In this document: positions 1-5,821 of the stretch, one piece after another
Numbering within the stretch: the stretch's first letter is position 1
Layout of the letters: every line of letters starts with the position of its first letter
Source of the DNA: Alphaproteobacteria bacterium
GTDB lineage: Bacteria > Pseudomonadota > Alphaproteobacteria > 16-39-46
DNA: 8,453 nt
Assembly: GCA_947497675.1 (NCBI GenBank)
Contig: CANMHY010000023.1
Coordinates: 1-8,453, forward strand
Reading direction: 5' to 3'
The notes under the pieces: generated by a model
Told to the model about the DNA's origin: nothing
The model's input: only the letters and a program-made list of their open reading frames with translations
Database searches by the model: none
Position numbers and translations under genes: made by a program

Positions 1-141
1 TGTAAAGGTCTTTCCGGACCCTGTCACCCCTAAGAGAACTTGATTTCTTTTTTGATCAAGAACGCCTTGGGTTAAGGTCGAGATGGCCTGTGGCTGATCT
101 CCTGCAGGCCTAAAAGGAGCAACAAGATCAAACTTTACCAT
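1..141 (-). CDS. uvrB: UvrABC excision nuclease subunit B, N-terminal part (runs off the window)
   Basis: UvrB is the DNA-damage verification ATPase/helicase of nucleotide excision repair. It is loaded by UvrA and then recruits UvrC; it acts in the cytoplasm. Only the first 47 codons are in the window. They show the family N-terminus: a short start, then PAGDQPQAI at residues 12-20, and the Walker A loop GVTGSGKT at 38-45 followed by FT. The ATG at 139-141 places the GDQP motif at the expected distance from the start. The frame has no other start within the preceding few codons. The start lies inside the end of secA, with a 14-base overlap in another frame. No clear Shine-Dalgarno sequence precedes it, so translation probably depends on ribosomes finishing secA. 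Family assignment is firm; the rest of the gene is outside. Confidence 0.93.
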   Translation of the reverse strand, partial: MVKFDLVAPFRPAGDQPQAISTLTQGVLDQKRNQVLLGVTGSGKTFT

Positions 142-2854
142 GACACGCTTTGTATTTTTTGCCCGACCCACACGAACAAGGATCATTTCGACGGAGAGGC
201 TTTTCAGGTGCCGGAAGCATTTCCGGAATCATAGCAGGACCTTGAGATTGAAGACCTTCTCCATCTTCAATCCCGAATTGTGCCATCATGCGTTCGATCT
301 CTTCCCGAGAAGACTCATGGGCACGCGGATCAATCCCATGCGGCAATTCTCCCTTCTCGGCTCTAGAAGAGAGAGGTCCAACGCCCTCTCCAACATGAGA
401 CAAAGCAGCTGTTACACTTTGGCGAAGCGCCGTAATCATGATTTGAAACAATGAAAATGCTTCTTGTTTATATTCATTTAAAGGATCACGTTGCGCATAG
501 GCACGCAAATTAATACCATCCCGAAGATGGTCAAGGGCAAGAAGATGATCTTTCCATGACTGGTCTAAGAGCCTCAATAAAATGCTTCTTTCCATGTTTC
601 GGAAAAATTCTCCAGAATAAAGAACCTGTTTTTCCGCCATATGAGCATTTGAAGCCAATGTCAGACGCTCTCTTATCTCAGACTCTGCAATTCCCTCTTC
701 AGCAGCCCACTCCTCAATGGGAAGATCAAGACCTAAAATAATCTTACACTCTTCTTTAAGACCCTTTAGATCCCATTGCTCAATGTAAGTATGCTCTGGG
801 ATGGCTCTTTTTATGATTTCTTCAATGACATCATGACGCATCTCTTCAATCAAATCAGACAGGTTTTCTGACTGCATGATTTCAATGCGTTGACCATAAA
901 TAACTTTACGCTGATCATTCATAACATCGTCATATTTTAAGAGATGCTTCCGAATGTCAAAGTTACGTGCTTCTACTTTTTGCTGAGCCTTTTCAAGCGC
1001 TCTATTTATCCAAGGATGGATAATAGCTTCTCCCTTTTGAAGCCCTAACTTTTGAAGAACAGAATCAAGTCGCTGAGATCCAAAAATACGCATCAAATCA
1101 TCTTCGAGCGATAGAAAAAATTTAGACGCCCCAGGATCTCCTTGACGACCTGACCTTCCGCGTAATTGGTTATCAATACGGCGGGACTCATGCCGCTCTG
1201 TCCCAATGACAAAAAGCCCTCCTGCTGTCCGAACAACGTCGGCATCTTTTGCAATCTCTTGGGTAATCTGACTCTTGAGATCTTCTGTAATCACCTCAAC
1301 CCCTTTTGAGACCATGAGCTGTTCTAGTCGAACAGAAAAGTTTCCGCCGAGCTGAATGTCTGTTCCACGCCCTGCCATGTTGGTTGCAATTGTCACAGCT
1401 CCAGGACGACCAGCTTCTGCCACAATTTTAGCCTCTTGATCGTGGACCCGTGCATTCAAAACCTGATGCCGAATTTTTTTCTTTTTTAAGAGTTCTGATA
1501 AATGTTCAGATTTTTCAATGCTTACGGTTCCAACAAGAACCGGCTGATGTCGGTCCCGACATTCTTCAATGAGCTTGATTATGGCTTCATTTTTTTCCCC
1601 AGCTGTCCGATAAACTTCATCATCCAAATCTTTCCGTAAAACCGCAACGTTCGTTGGAATTTCAATCACTTCTAATCCATAAATCTCCGCAAATTCAGAC
1701 GCTTCCGTTAAAGCCGTTCCTGTCATTCCGGATAATTTGGGATAAATTCGAAAAAGATTTTGGTACGTAATAGAGGCCAACGTTTGAGTTTCTTCTTCAA
1801 TATGCGCGTGCTCTTTTGCCTCCAAAGCTTGATGAAGTCCATCCGAAAACCGGCGTCCCTCCATCATCCGCCCTGTAAATTCATCAATGATAATAACTTT
1901 TTCCTCTTTAACAATGTAATCGACATCTTTGTTAAAAAGAGTATGGGCTCTGAGAGCTTGATTCACATGATGCATCAGGGAAATATTTTGAATATCGTAA
2001 AGAGTACCACCTTTTAAAAGATCAGATTTTTCAAGAAGATTTTCAATTTTTTCAGCCCCCAATTCCGTGAGCATCACAGAGCGTTGCTTTTCATCTTTTT
2101 CATAATCTTGCGCTGTTAAATGGGCCATCAACCCGTCAATCGCAGCATAGACATTAACTGACTCTTCCGACGCCCCTGAAATAATAAGCGGCGTTCGTGC
2201 CTCATCGATTAAAATACTGTCAACTTCGTCGACGATGGCATAATTAAAAGTCCGCTGCACACGCTCGTCGAGCCTGAATTTCATATTATCACGCAGATAA
2301 TCAAATCCAATTTCATGGTTTGTTCCATACGTAATATCTGCATCATAAGCTTCCTTACGTTCCCTGTCGTCTAAGTCATGAACAATGCATCCAACTCGAA
2401 GACCTAAAAATTCATGAATTTGCCCCATCCAAGCAGAGTCACGCTTGGCAAGATAATCATTGACAGTCACCACATGAACCCCTTTTTCTGTCAGGGCATT
2501 CAAGTAAGACGGAAGCGTCGCAACAAGCGTTTTTCCTTCTCCGGTCCGCATCTCACAAATCATTCCTTTGTGAAGTGCCATCCCTCCCATGAGCTGGACG
2601 TCAAAAGGACGCTGTCCCAACACCCGAAAAGCTGTCTCTCTCACGGTCGCAAACGCTTCATTTAAAATGTCATCTAAGGTCTCGCCCTTAGAAAGACGCT
2701 CTTTAAACCAAAGCGTCCGGGCTTTTAATTGATCATCTGTTAATTTTTTAACATCTGCTTCAAGGTCATTTATTTCCTTTACGCGCGAAATAAAACTTCG
2801 CAGCATACGCTCATTTGCAGATCCAAAAAACTTCCGAGCTAATTTTCCAATCAT
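128..2854 (-). CDS. secA: Preprotein translocase ATPase subunit SecA
   Basis: SecA is the ATP-driven motor that pushes unfolded preproteins through the SecYEG channel at the inner membrane. The 908-residue length is normal for the family. Visible motifs are the Walker A MRTGEGKT at 102-109, the preprotein-crosslinking region with [16 protein letters not shown] at about 175-190, and the Walker B/DEAD-type region [16 protein letters not shown] at 208-222. Further on come the helicase motif [10 protein letters not shown] and the [11 protein letters not shown] arginine-finger motif. The last 23 residues form the zinc-binding tail, with Cys893, Cys895, Cys904 and His905, which in this family contacts SecB or phospholipid. 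The ATG is preceded by GAGG (2860-2863) with 5-base spacing. The gene lies 101 bases after the L,D-transpeptidase gene and overlaps the uvrB start by 14 bases. All key motifs are intact, so it should be functional. Confidence 0.99.
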   Translation of the reverse strand: MIGKLARKFFGSANERMLRSFISRVKEINDLEADVKKLTDDQLKARTLWFKERLSKGETLDDILNEAFATVRETAFRVLGQRPFDVQLMGGMALHKGMICEMRTGEGKTLVATLPSYLNALTEKGVHVVTVNDYLAKRDSAWMGQIHEFLGLRVGCIVHDLDDRERKEAYDADITYGTNHEIGFDYLRDNMKFRLDERVQRTFNYAIVDEVDSILIDEARTPLIISGASEESVNVYAAIDGLMAHLTAQDYEKDEKQRSVMLTELGAEKIENLLEKSDLLKGGTLYDIQNISLMHHVNQALRAHTLFNKDVDYIVKEEKVIIIDEFTGRMMEGRRFSDGLHQALEAKEHAHIEEETQTLASITYQNLFRIYPKLSGMTGTALTEASEFAEIYGLEVIEIPTNVAVLRKDLDDEVYRTAGEKNEAIIKLIEECRDRHQPVLVGTVSIEKSEHLSELLKKKKIRHQVLNARVHDQEAKIVAEAGRPGAVTIATNMAGRGTDIQLGGNFSVRLEQLMVSKGVEVITEDLKSQITQEIAKDADVVRTAGGLFVIGTERHESRRIDNQLRGRSGRQGDPGASKFFLSLEDDLMRIFGSQRLDSVLQKLGLQKGEAIIHPWINRALEKAQQKVEARNFDIRKHLLKYDDVMNDQRKVIYGQRIEIMQSENLSDLIEEMRHDVIEEIIKRAIPEHTYIEQWDLKGLKEECKIILGLDLPIEEWAAEEGIAESEIRERLTLASNAHMAEKQVLYSGEFFRNMERSILLRLLDQSWKDHLLALDHLRDGINLRAYAQRDPLNEYKQEAFSLFQIMITALRQSVTAALSHVGEGVGPLSSRAEKGELPHGIDPRAHESSREEIERMMAQFGIEDGEGLQSQGPAMIPEMLPAPEKPLRRNDPCSCGSGKKYKACHGKV

Positions 2855-2874
2855 CGTATCCTCAACTTTCTCAT
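2851..2874 (-). other. Possible 7-codon leader ORF ending on the secA start
   Basis: An ATG at 2872-2874 opens a seven-codon frame (MRKLRIR). Its TGA stop overlaps the secA ATG in an ATGA arrangement. The secA Shine-Dalgarno GAGG lies inside this mini-ORF. It has only a weak AAGAGA element of its own, placed too close to the ATG. Translation of it would run ribosomes through the secA initiation site and could couple the two. It may equally be chance, since very short ORFs are common upstream of genes. Confidence 0.2.
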
Positions 2875-2905
2875 TCTCTTAATTCTTAACGCACCATATT
2901 CATCC

Positions 2906-2924
2906 AACAAAAAGATCTTTTGTT
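2906..2924. repeat. Inverted repeat around AAAAGATCTTTT in the secA leader
   Basis: A perfect 12-base palindrome, AAAAGATCTTTT (2910-2921), is extended on both sides by AAC/GTT with one unpaired base. It lies between the stop of the transpeptidase gene and secA, downstream of the candidate promoter. It could be an operator or a weak AT hairpin in the mRNA leader. It is too AT-rich to be a good terminator stem. Confidence 0.3.
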
Positions 2925-2940
2925 TTTAGCCTGATATCGT

Positions 2941-2949
2941 ATTGTATCA
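2941..2949 (-). promoter_or_regulatory. Candidate extended -10 promoter element for secA
   Basis: Read on the minus strand, TGATACAAT matches the extended -10 consensus TGnTATAAT with a single mismatch in the hexamer. A start site about 7 bases downstream would leave a leader of roughly 80 bases before secA. No convincing -35 lies at the proper distance, since that region is the end of the upstream coding sequence. An alternative reading uses TTGATA here as a -35 with TAAAAA 16 bases downstream. Read-through from the upstream gene is also possible because no clear terminator separates them. Confidence 0.35.
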
Positions 2950-2955
2950 AGAAAA

Positions 2956-4698
2956 TTAAGGCGCTTGAGCTCTACGGGATTTAAGAGCTCCTAAAATTTG
3001 TTTATCTTGACCATACACATCTGCCAAAAATCGAGCCTTACCCGATTCATCCACACAAACGGTAAAATACTGAATATAAACCTTTACAGGTGTTTGAAGA
3101 GGAATGGTCTCTGTCTTTCCTGAATCAATTTCATTTTTAATAGATTCTTCTGACCATTTTGAGTCTTTTCCAAAGATAAATTCTGCCATTTTTACTGGGT
3201 TTTCGAGGCGAATGCATCCTGAACTTAAGGTTCTTTTTGTTTTATCAAATAATTCTTGTTCCGGCGTTCCATGAAGATAAACATTAAAAGGGCTCACAAT
3301 TGTAAACCGAATTTGCCCCAATGCATTTTGACTCCCTGGATCTTGCTTTAAATGAAAATTAAAGTTCTCTTTGGTCACCTGTGACCAATTAATTTGATGA
3401 GGATCAACCTCAAATCCATCTTTATAAACATGAATTTTCTTTTGCGTAAAATAATTAGCTCCCTTTTTTTGAACCTCTTTCAATTTATCTTCGACAGCAA
3501 TAAGACGAGGAACATTCCAGGTAGGATTAAAAATCACATTAATGATTTCGGAATCAATGACAGGTGTTTCACGATATGTGCGCCCTACAATAATGGGCAT
3601 TGTAAAAATATGTTGGCCATTTTCATAAGTTCGGGCTTCAAACTCAGGAATGTTTACAAGGACATACTTCGACCCTAAAACTTCTCGCATCCACCGCCAA
3701 CGCTCGAGCGTCACAATAACCTGATTTATTTTATCTTCGATCCGTTTTGAAAGATGCCCTTGAAGATCTTGGCCAACAACCCCATCAACGCCGAGACCAA
3801 AATCTTTCTGAACTGTTTTAACGATTGTCTCAAGACGCTCATCAAAAACATCAGATGCCCCACCAGAATTATATCCGCGAGACGCTAGGGCTTCTCTTAA
3901 TTCTAAAACACGTTTTCCAGAATTTCCCTTCTTAAGCTTCGGTCCATCAGAAAGGATCTTTTCTTCTTTTCCCTGAGCTTGTTGTGACTTTAAATCCTTA
4001 AGAACACCTTTAAGAGCCTTATATTCAGGATTCTGAGGCGAAAGCTTCTCGAGCCACTCACAGGTATTCTTAGGCGAATTTTGAAGAAGATCCAACAAAA
4101 CAGCAGGTTCATCCGTTTTAGACACATCAAGATAAAGCTCTTTATCAATTTTCTTCGGAGAGAGTCTTTCGCCCCGAACATCACTAATATACTGAAGGAG
4201 GACATAGGATAAAAGGATATCGGCTCTTAAAAGGTCTTCTTGAGCCGCTGTCTCTTGTTTGGAGCCGTCTGCCCCAACGTAACTTTCTAATTTTTTCAAA
4301 AAGGGAGCATATTCTGCTGGCTCAAGACCTTCTTCATCCGCCGTCTCTAACATTTTAATAACGGCTGACGCACAGGTTGATTTTCGGCCCTCGGTAAACC
4401 AAAGAGGCTGAAATCCTACTTTGGTATACAGCTTTAAAAGAGTCGAATGGGAAATCTCGGAGGCTTTAAATCCAAGGTAATTATGTCCTCCCTCCAAAAG
4501 AGATTGAAGGGCTTCGCGGGTTGTATTTAAGGAAGAAGAAGGAAGAGAGTTTTCAGCTGTTTTATTGGCAGGAGAGGACGACGAAGAGACATCGGCAAGG
4601 GCTTCTCCCTTTGAAAACCCCTCTAGAAAAGAGAATCCCAAACAAGCCACTGTGGTTCCGAGTAAAACATCAATCCATTTTTTTGAGAAAGGTCCCAA
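2956..4698 (-). CDS. L,D-transpeptidase, YcbB/LdtD type (periplasmic peptidoglycan cross-linker)
   Basis: This 580-residue protein belongs to the YkuD L,D-transpeptidases of the large YcbB type, which make meso-DAP to meso-DAP (3-3) peptidoglycan cross-links in the periplasm. In order it has a Lys-containing start and hydrophobic segment at 8-25 with probable cleavage after ALA at about 35, a Ser-rich linker, and an N-terminal scaffold region at about 75-205. A peptidoglycan-binding-1 domain follows at about 252-318. The catalytic domain spans about 344-505, starting after LERWRWM (331-337), which is characteristic of this subgroup. The catalytic signature is complete: HGT with His476, and SSGCIRLENP with Cys495 and Arg497. 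The start is TTG, chosen because AAGGAG (4707-4712) sits 8 bases upstream. The frame is closed by a TGA a few codons further up, and no ATG precedes the signal peptide. It is probably transcribed from the promoter at 4829-4857 and exported by Sec. Confidence 0.95.
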   Translation of the reverse strand: MGPFSKKWIDVLLGTTVACLGFSFLEGFSKGEALADVSSSSSPANKTAENSLPSSSLNTTREALQSLLEGGHNYLGFKASEISHSTLLKLYTKVGFQPLWFTEGRKSTCASAVIKMLETADEEGLEPAEYAPFLKKLESYVGADGSKQETAAQEDLLRADILLSYVLLQYISDVRGERLSPKKIDKELYLDVSKTDEPAVLLDLLQNSPKNTCEWLEKLSPQNPEYKALKGVLKDLKSQQAQGKEEKILSDGPKLKKGNSGKRVLELREALASRGYNSGGASDVFDERLETIVKTVQKDFGLGVDGVVGQDLQGHLSKRIEDKINQVIVTLERWRWMREVLGSKYVLVNIPEFEARTYENGQHIFTMPIIVGRTYRETPVIDSEIINVIFNPTWNVPRLIAVEDKLKEVQKKGANYFTQKKIHVYKDGFEVDPHQINWSQVTKENFNFHLKQDPGSQNALGQIRFTIVSPFNVYLHGTPEQELFDKTKRTLSSGCIRLENPVKMAEFIFGKDSKWSEESIKNEIDSGKTETIPLQTPVKVYIQYFTVCVDESGKARFLADVYGQDKQILGALKSRRAQAP

Positions 4699-4706
4699 AG
4701 AAAATT

Positions 4707-4712
4707 CTCCTT
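4707..4712 (-). promoter_or_regulatory. Ribosome binding site of the L,D-transpeptidase gene (decides a TTG start)
   Basis: AAGGAG on the minus strand lies 8 bases before the TTG at 4696-4698. It is the strongest Shine-Dalgarno sequence near this gene. It is the main reason to accept the rare TTG start, because no ATG is available ahead of the signal peptide. Confidence 0.75.
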
Positions 4713-4717
4713 GTCTT

Positions 4718-4729
4718 CAGTTTAAACTG
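4718..4729. repeat. Perfect 12-base palindrome CAGTTTAAACTG just upstream of the transpeptidase RBS
   Basis: CAGTTTAAACTG is its own reverse complement and ends 5 bases from the Shine-Dalgarno sequence. A competing pair, TTCAG (4716-4720) with CTGAA (4734-4738), could form instead in the RNA. It may be a regulator binding site or a leader RNA structure controlling ribosome access. The core GTTTAAAC also occurs at 5171-5178, upstream of rpmG. Confidence 0.35.
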
Positions 4730-4749
4730 TACTCTGAATTTAGTCTCTA

Positions 4750-4798
4750 TTTGTGTTTTTGAACATCTTTTTTTTGCTTATTCAGACAAAAACACAAA
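4750..4798. repeat. Perfect 12-bp inverted repeat in the transpeptidase leader
   Basis: TTTGTGTTTTTG (4750-4761) and CAAAAACACAAA (4787-4798) are exact reverse complements separated by 25 bases. They lie between the promoter at 4829-4857 and the start codon, so they would form a hairpin in the 5' leader of the mRNA. The stem is long but mostly A-U pairs, and no uracil run follows, so it is not a standard terminator. Confidence 0.5.
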
Positions 4799-4828
4799 AG
4801 AAAAAGCTTTTTAAAGCCCCTATGACAC

Positions 4829-4857
4829 ATAATAGCCGCAAAGAAAAGACTTTTCAA
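4829..4857 (-). promoter_or_regulatory. Sigma-70-type promoter for the L,D-transpeptidase gene
   Basis: On the minus strand TTGAAA (4852-4857) and TATTAT (4829-4834) each match the -35 and -10 consensus at five of six positions, and they are separated by exactly 17 bases. The start of transcription should fall near 4822, giving a leader of about 124 bases that holds the 12-bp inverted repeat and the palindrome. This is the best promoter seen in the window. Confidence 0.65.
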
Positions 4858-4908
4858 CACTTTGGGCGAAGAAGACCTTAAAAAATCGAAATTTTCAAAA
4901 AATTGAAA

Positions 4909-4934
4909 ACGACCAATCCCTGTCGTCTTTTTTT
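4909..4934. terminator. Hairpin with flanking T runs between rpmG and the transpeptidase gene
   Basis: ACGAC (4909-4913) pairs with GTCGT (4922-4926) across an 8-base loop. On the plus strand it is followed by C and seven T. Read on the minus strand, the stem extends by G-U and A-U pairs and is followed by TTTTCAATTTTTT. It could therefore terminate minus-strand transcripts from rpmG, or plus-strand antisense transcripts. A further small AT hairpin (TTTTCA/TGAAAA) lies next to it at 4893-4910. Confidence 0.35.
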
Positions 4935-4935
4935 G

Positions 4936-4973
4936 AAAAACACGCGGAAGCACCTCAAAGAAAAAAAGCTTCC
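4936..4973 (-). terminator. Candidate terminator of rpmG
   Basis: GGAAGC and GCTTCC (4946-4951 and 4968-4973) form a perfect 6-bp stem that begins 6 bases after the rpmG stop codon. The loop is 16 bases. On the minus strand it is followed by GCGTG and then five T. The loop is large and the T run is offset, so this is a moderate candidate. Together with the hairpin at 4909-4934 it would separate rpmG from the transpeptidase promoter. Confidence 0.4.
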
Positions 4974-4978
4974 TAAAT

Positions 4979-5146
4979 TTACTTAAGCTTTGTCTCTTTA
5001 AAAAGCACATGTTTCCTGACGCGAGGATCATACTTATTAAATTCAAGCTTATGCGTGATTTTACGGGGATTTTTTTTAATGACGTAGAAAAAGCCCGTAT
5101 CTGCTGTACTCTCTAACTTAATGAGAATCGTATTCGATTTTGCCAT
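4979..5146 (-). CDS. rpmG: 50S ribosomal protein L33
   Basis: L33 is a small basic protein of the large ribosomal subunit, near the E site. The 55-codon frame reads [19 protein letters not shown] at the N-terminus, then [10 protein letters not shown] at 20-29, [18 protein letters not shown] at 34-51, and a Lys-rich end. This is the usual family pattern (an S.A.TG.FY core, then KLE..K.DP.VR.HV.FKE). It has no cysteine, so it is the zinc-free form common in proteobacteria. The length is normal. The ATG follows GAGTAAAG, a weak ribosome binding site. The gene follows tRNA-Val by about 80 bases with no strong terminator between them, so both may lie on one transcript. It is easily missed because of its size, and a longer frame on the same strand overlaps it. 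Confidence 0.96.
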   Translation of the reverse strand: MAKSNTILIKLESTADTGFFYVIKKNPRKITHKLEFNKYDPRVRKHVLFKETKLK

Positions 5147-5205
5147 TCTTTACTCAATCAATTGACTTATGTTTAAACGATAACCACTTAATCTAACCAC
5201 TAAAC

Positions 5206-5222
5206 CCTTTTTTCTCAAAAGG
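5206..5222. repeat. Small hairpin directly after tRNA-Val
   Basis: CCTTTT (5206-5211) and AAAAGG (5217-5222) form a 6-bp stem with a 5-base loop, starting 2 bases after the encoded CCA end. No T run follows on the minus strand, so it is more likely a processing or stability element than a terminator. It could be chance in this AT-rich DNA. Confidence 0.25.
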
Positions 5223-5223
5223 A

Positions 5224-5298
5224 TGGTGGGCGATGACGGGATTGAACCGCCGACCCTCTCGGTGTAAACGAGACGCTCTACCGCTGAGCTAATCGCCC
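5224..5298 (-). tRNA. tRNA-Val (anticodon UAC), CCA encoded
   Basis: The minus strand folds into a full cloverleaf. The acceptor stem is GGGCGAT/ATCGCCC. The D stem GCTC/GAGC has a short loop. The anticodon stem is TCTCG/CGAGA with loop TTTACAC, giving anticodon TAC (UAC), which reads GUA and other valine codons. The T arm GGCGG-TTCAATC-CCGTC has one G-U pair. The discriminator is A, and the CCA end is encoded at 5224-5226. The total is 75 bases including CCA. All stems pair, so it should be functional. Confidence 0.96.
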
Positions 5299-5349
5299 TT
5301 CCTGGTTTAAAGCCCCCAAAAGGACTCTTTGTGCCCGAAAGCATAGATA

Positions 5350-5378
5350 CTTTTAGGCATTCCTTTTAAAAATGGCAA
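5350..5378 (-). promoter_or_regulatory. Candidate promoter for tRNA-Val and rpmG
   Basis: TTGCCA (5373-5378, five of six to the -35 consensus) and TAAAAG (5350-5355, four of six to the -10) are 17 bases apart and point at the tRNA gene, about 50 bases downstream. A perfect -35 consensus TTGACA also occurs at 5426-5431, but no good -10 lies at the right distance. The exact promoter is uncertain. Confidence 0.3.
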
Positions 5379-5414
5379 GCAAAAAGAGAAAATATTTCTT
5401 TTAAAAACTATTTT

Positions 5415-5452
5415 CGCTCTGTTTTTGTCAAATTTAAAGAAAAAAACGAGCG
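5415..5452 (-). terminator. Hairpin abutting the stop codon of the C-terminal-domain ORF
   Basis: CGCTC/GAGCG (5415-5419 and 5448-5452) and GTTTTT/AAAAAC (5421-5426 and 5442-5447) stack into an 11-bp stem with one bulged base and a 15-base AT loop. It starts on the base next to the TAG stop. On the minus strand it is followed by AAAATAG and then five T. The position suits a terminator for the upstream operon, but the T run is offset from the stem. Confidence 0.4.
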
Positions 5453-5821
5453 CTATTCTTCTTCGCAATCAAGAACTTTCTTCTGTTCAATCGCGATTGC
5501 CAGTTGTCTGAGCTTCTCACGGGCTTTTAAGATTTGAGGACGCAAGACAAAGGGAACAGAATTATATTTATCGTCCCAACTCTGCTGAAGCGTAAGACTT
5601 CCTCCTTGAATATTAAGGTCTTTACTTAAAATCGTAATAAGGTGTCCATCTTTTTCATAAACAACCATATCCGGCAATTCCACAATTTGATGAGATCCAT
5701 GATTATCGCGTTGTGTGCACCCAAGTTTTTGAAGATAGGAGACAAATTCGTCCCTTTTGAATCTCCACGAGCCGTTTGCAATTTCCCTTTCAACCTTAAG
5801 TTCTAATTTTTTCAATTTCAA
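5453..5821 (-). CDS. HicA-like C-terminal domain ORF, frame-shifted 3' part of the exported protein gene
   Basis: This 122-residue frame has only a TTG start, with no Shine-Dalgarno sequence. It begins 26 bases before the upstream gene stops, in the +1 frame. It is best read as the detached 3' end of that gene. Without one A of the A6 run at 5807-5812, the joined protein reads EIEKLELKVEREIANGSW. This aligns without gaps to EITTLQKRVENEIENNSW in the neighbouring paralog at 7986-8453. The domain has a charged helix, RDEFVSYLQKLGC at 23-35, GSH at 42-44, a strand-rich part with DGHLITI at 58-64, and QGGSLTLQQ at 72-80. VPFVLRPQILKAREKL follows at 89-104. The KLG then GSH then DG pattern resembles HicA mRNA interferases, where the His of GSH is catalytic. 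Toxin function is inference, and an antitoxin partner such as HicB is not seen here. Confidence 0.6.
   Translation of the reverse strand: MKLKKLELKVEREIANGSWRFKRDEFVSYLQKLGCTQRDNHGSHQIVELPDMVVYEKDGHLITILSKDLNIQGGSLTLQQSWDDKYNSVPFVLRPQILKAREKLRQLAIAIEQKKVLDCEEE

Noticed and set aside
140..454. Plus-strand frames of 60-105 codons opposite secA and the other genes
   Set aside because: They lie antisense to well-supported genes, show no recognisable motifs and lack ribosome binding sites.
4747..5046. A 99-codon minus-strand frame overlapping rpmG and the following intergenic DNA
   Set aside because: It starts inside rpmG in another frame and is Phe/Lys-rich as expected from translated AT-rich DNA. 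It crosses the hairpins and the promoter of the transpeptidase gene and has no ribosome binding site. rpmG explains the coding signal.
5150..5344. A 64-codon minus-strand frame
   Set aside because: It is a translation through the tRNA-Val gene; the cloverleaf accounts for the sequence.
5426..5431. A perfect TTGACA as the -35 of the tRNA promoter
   Set aside because: No acceptable -10 occurs 15-19 bases downstream, and the hexamer lies inside the hairpin after the upstream ORF. It is kept only as an alternative.
5453..5821. A free-standing HicA toxin of a HicAB toxin-antitoxin pair
   Set aside because: The ORF has no proper start, no HicB-like partner follows, and the neighbouring paralog shows the domain as the C-terminus of a larger protein.
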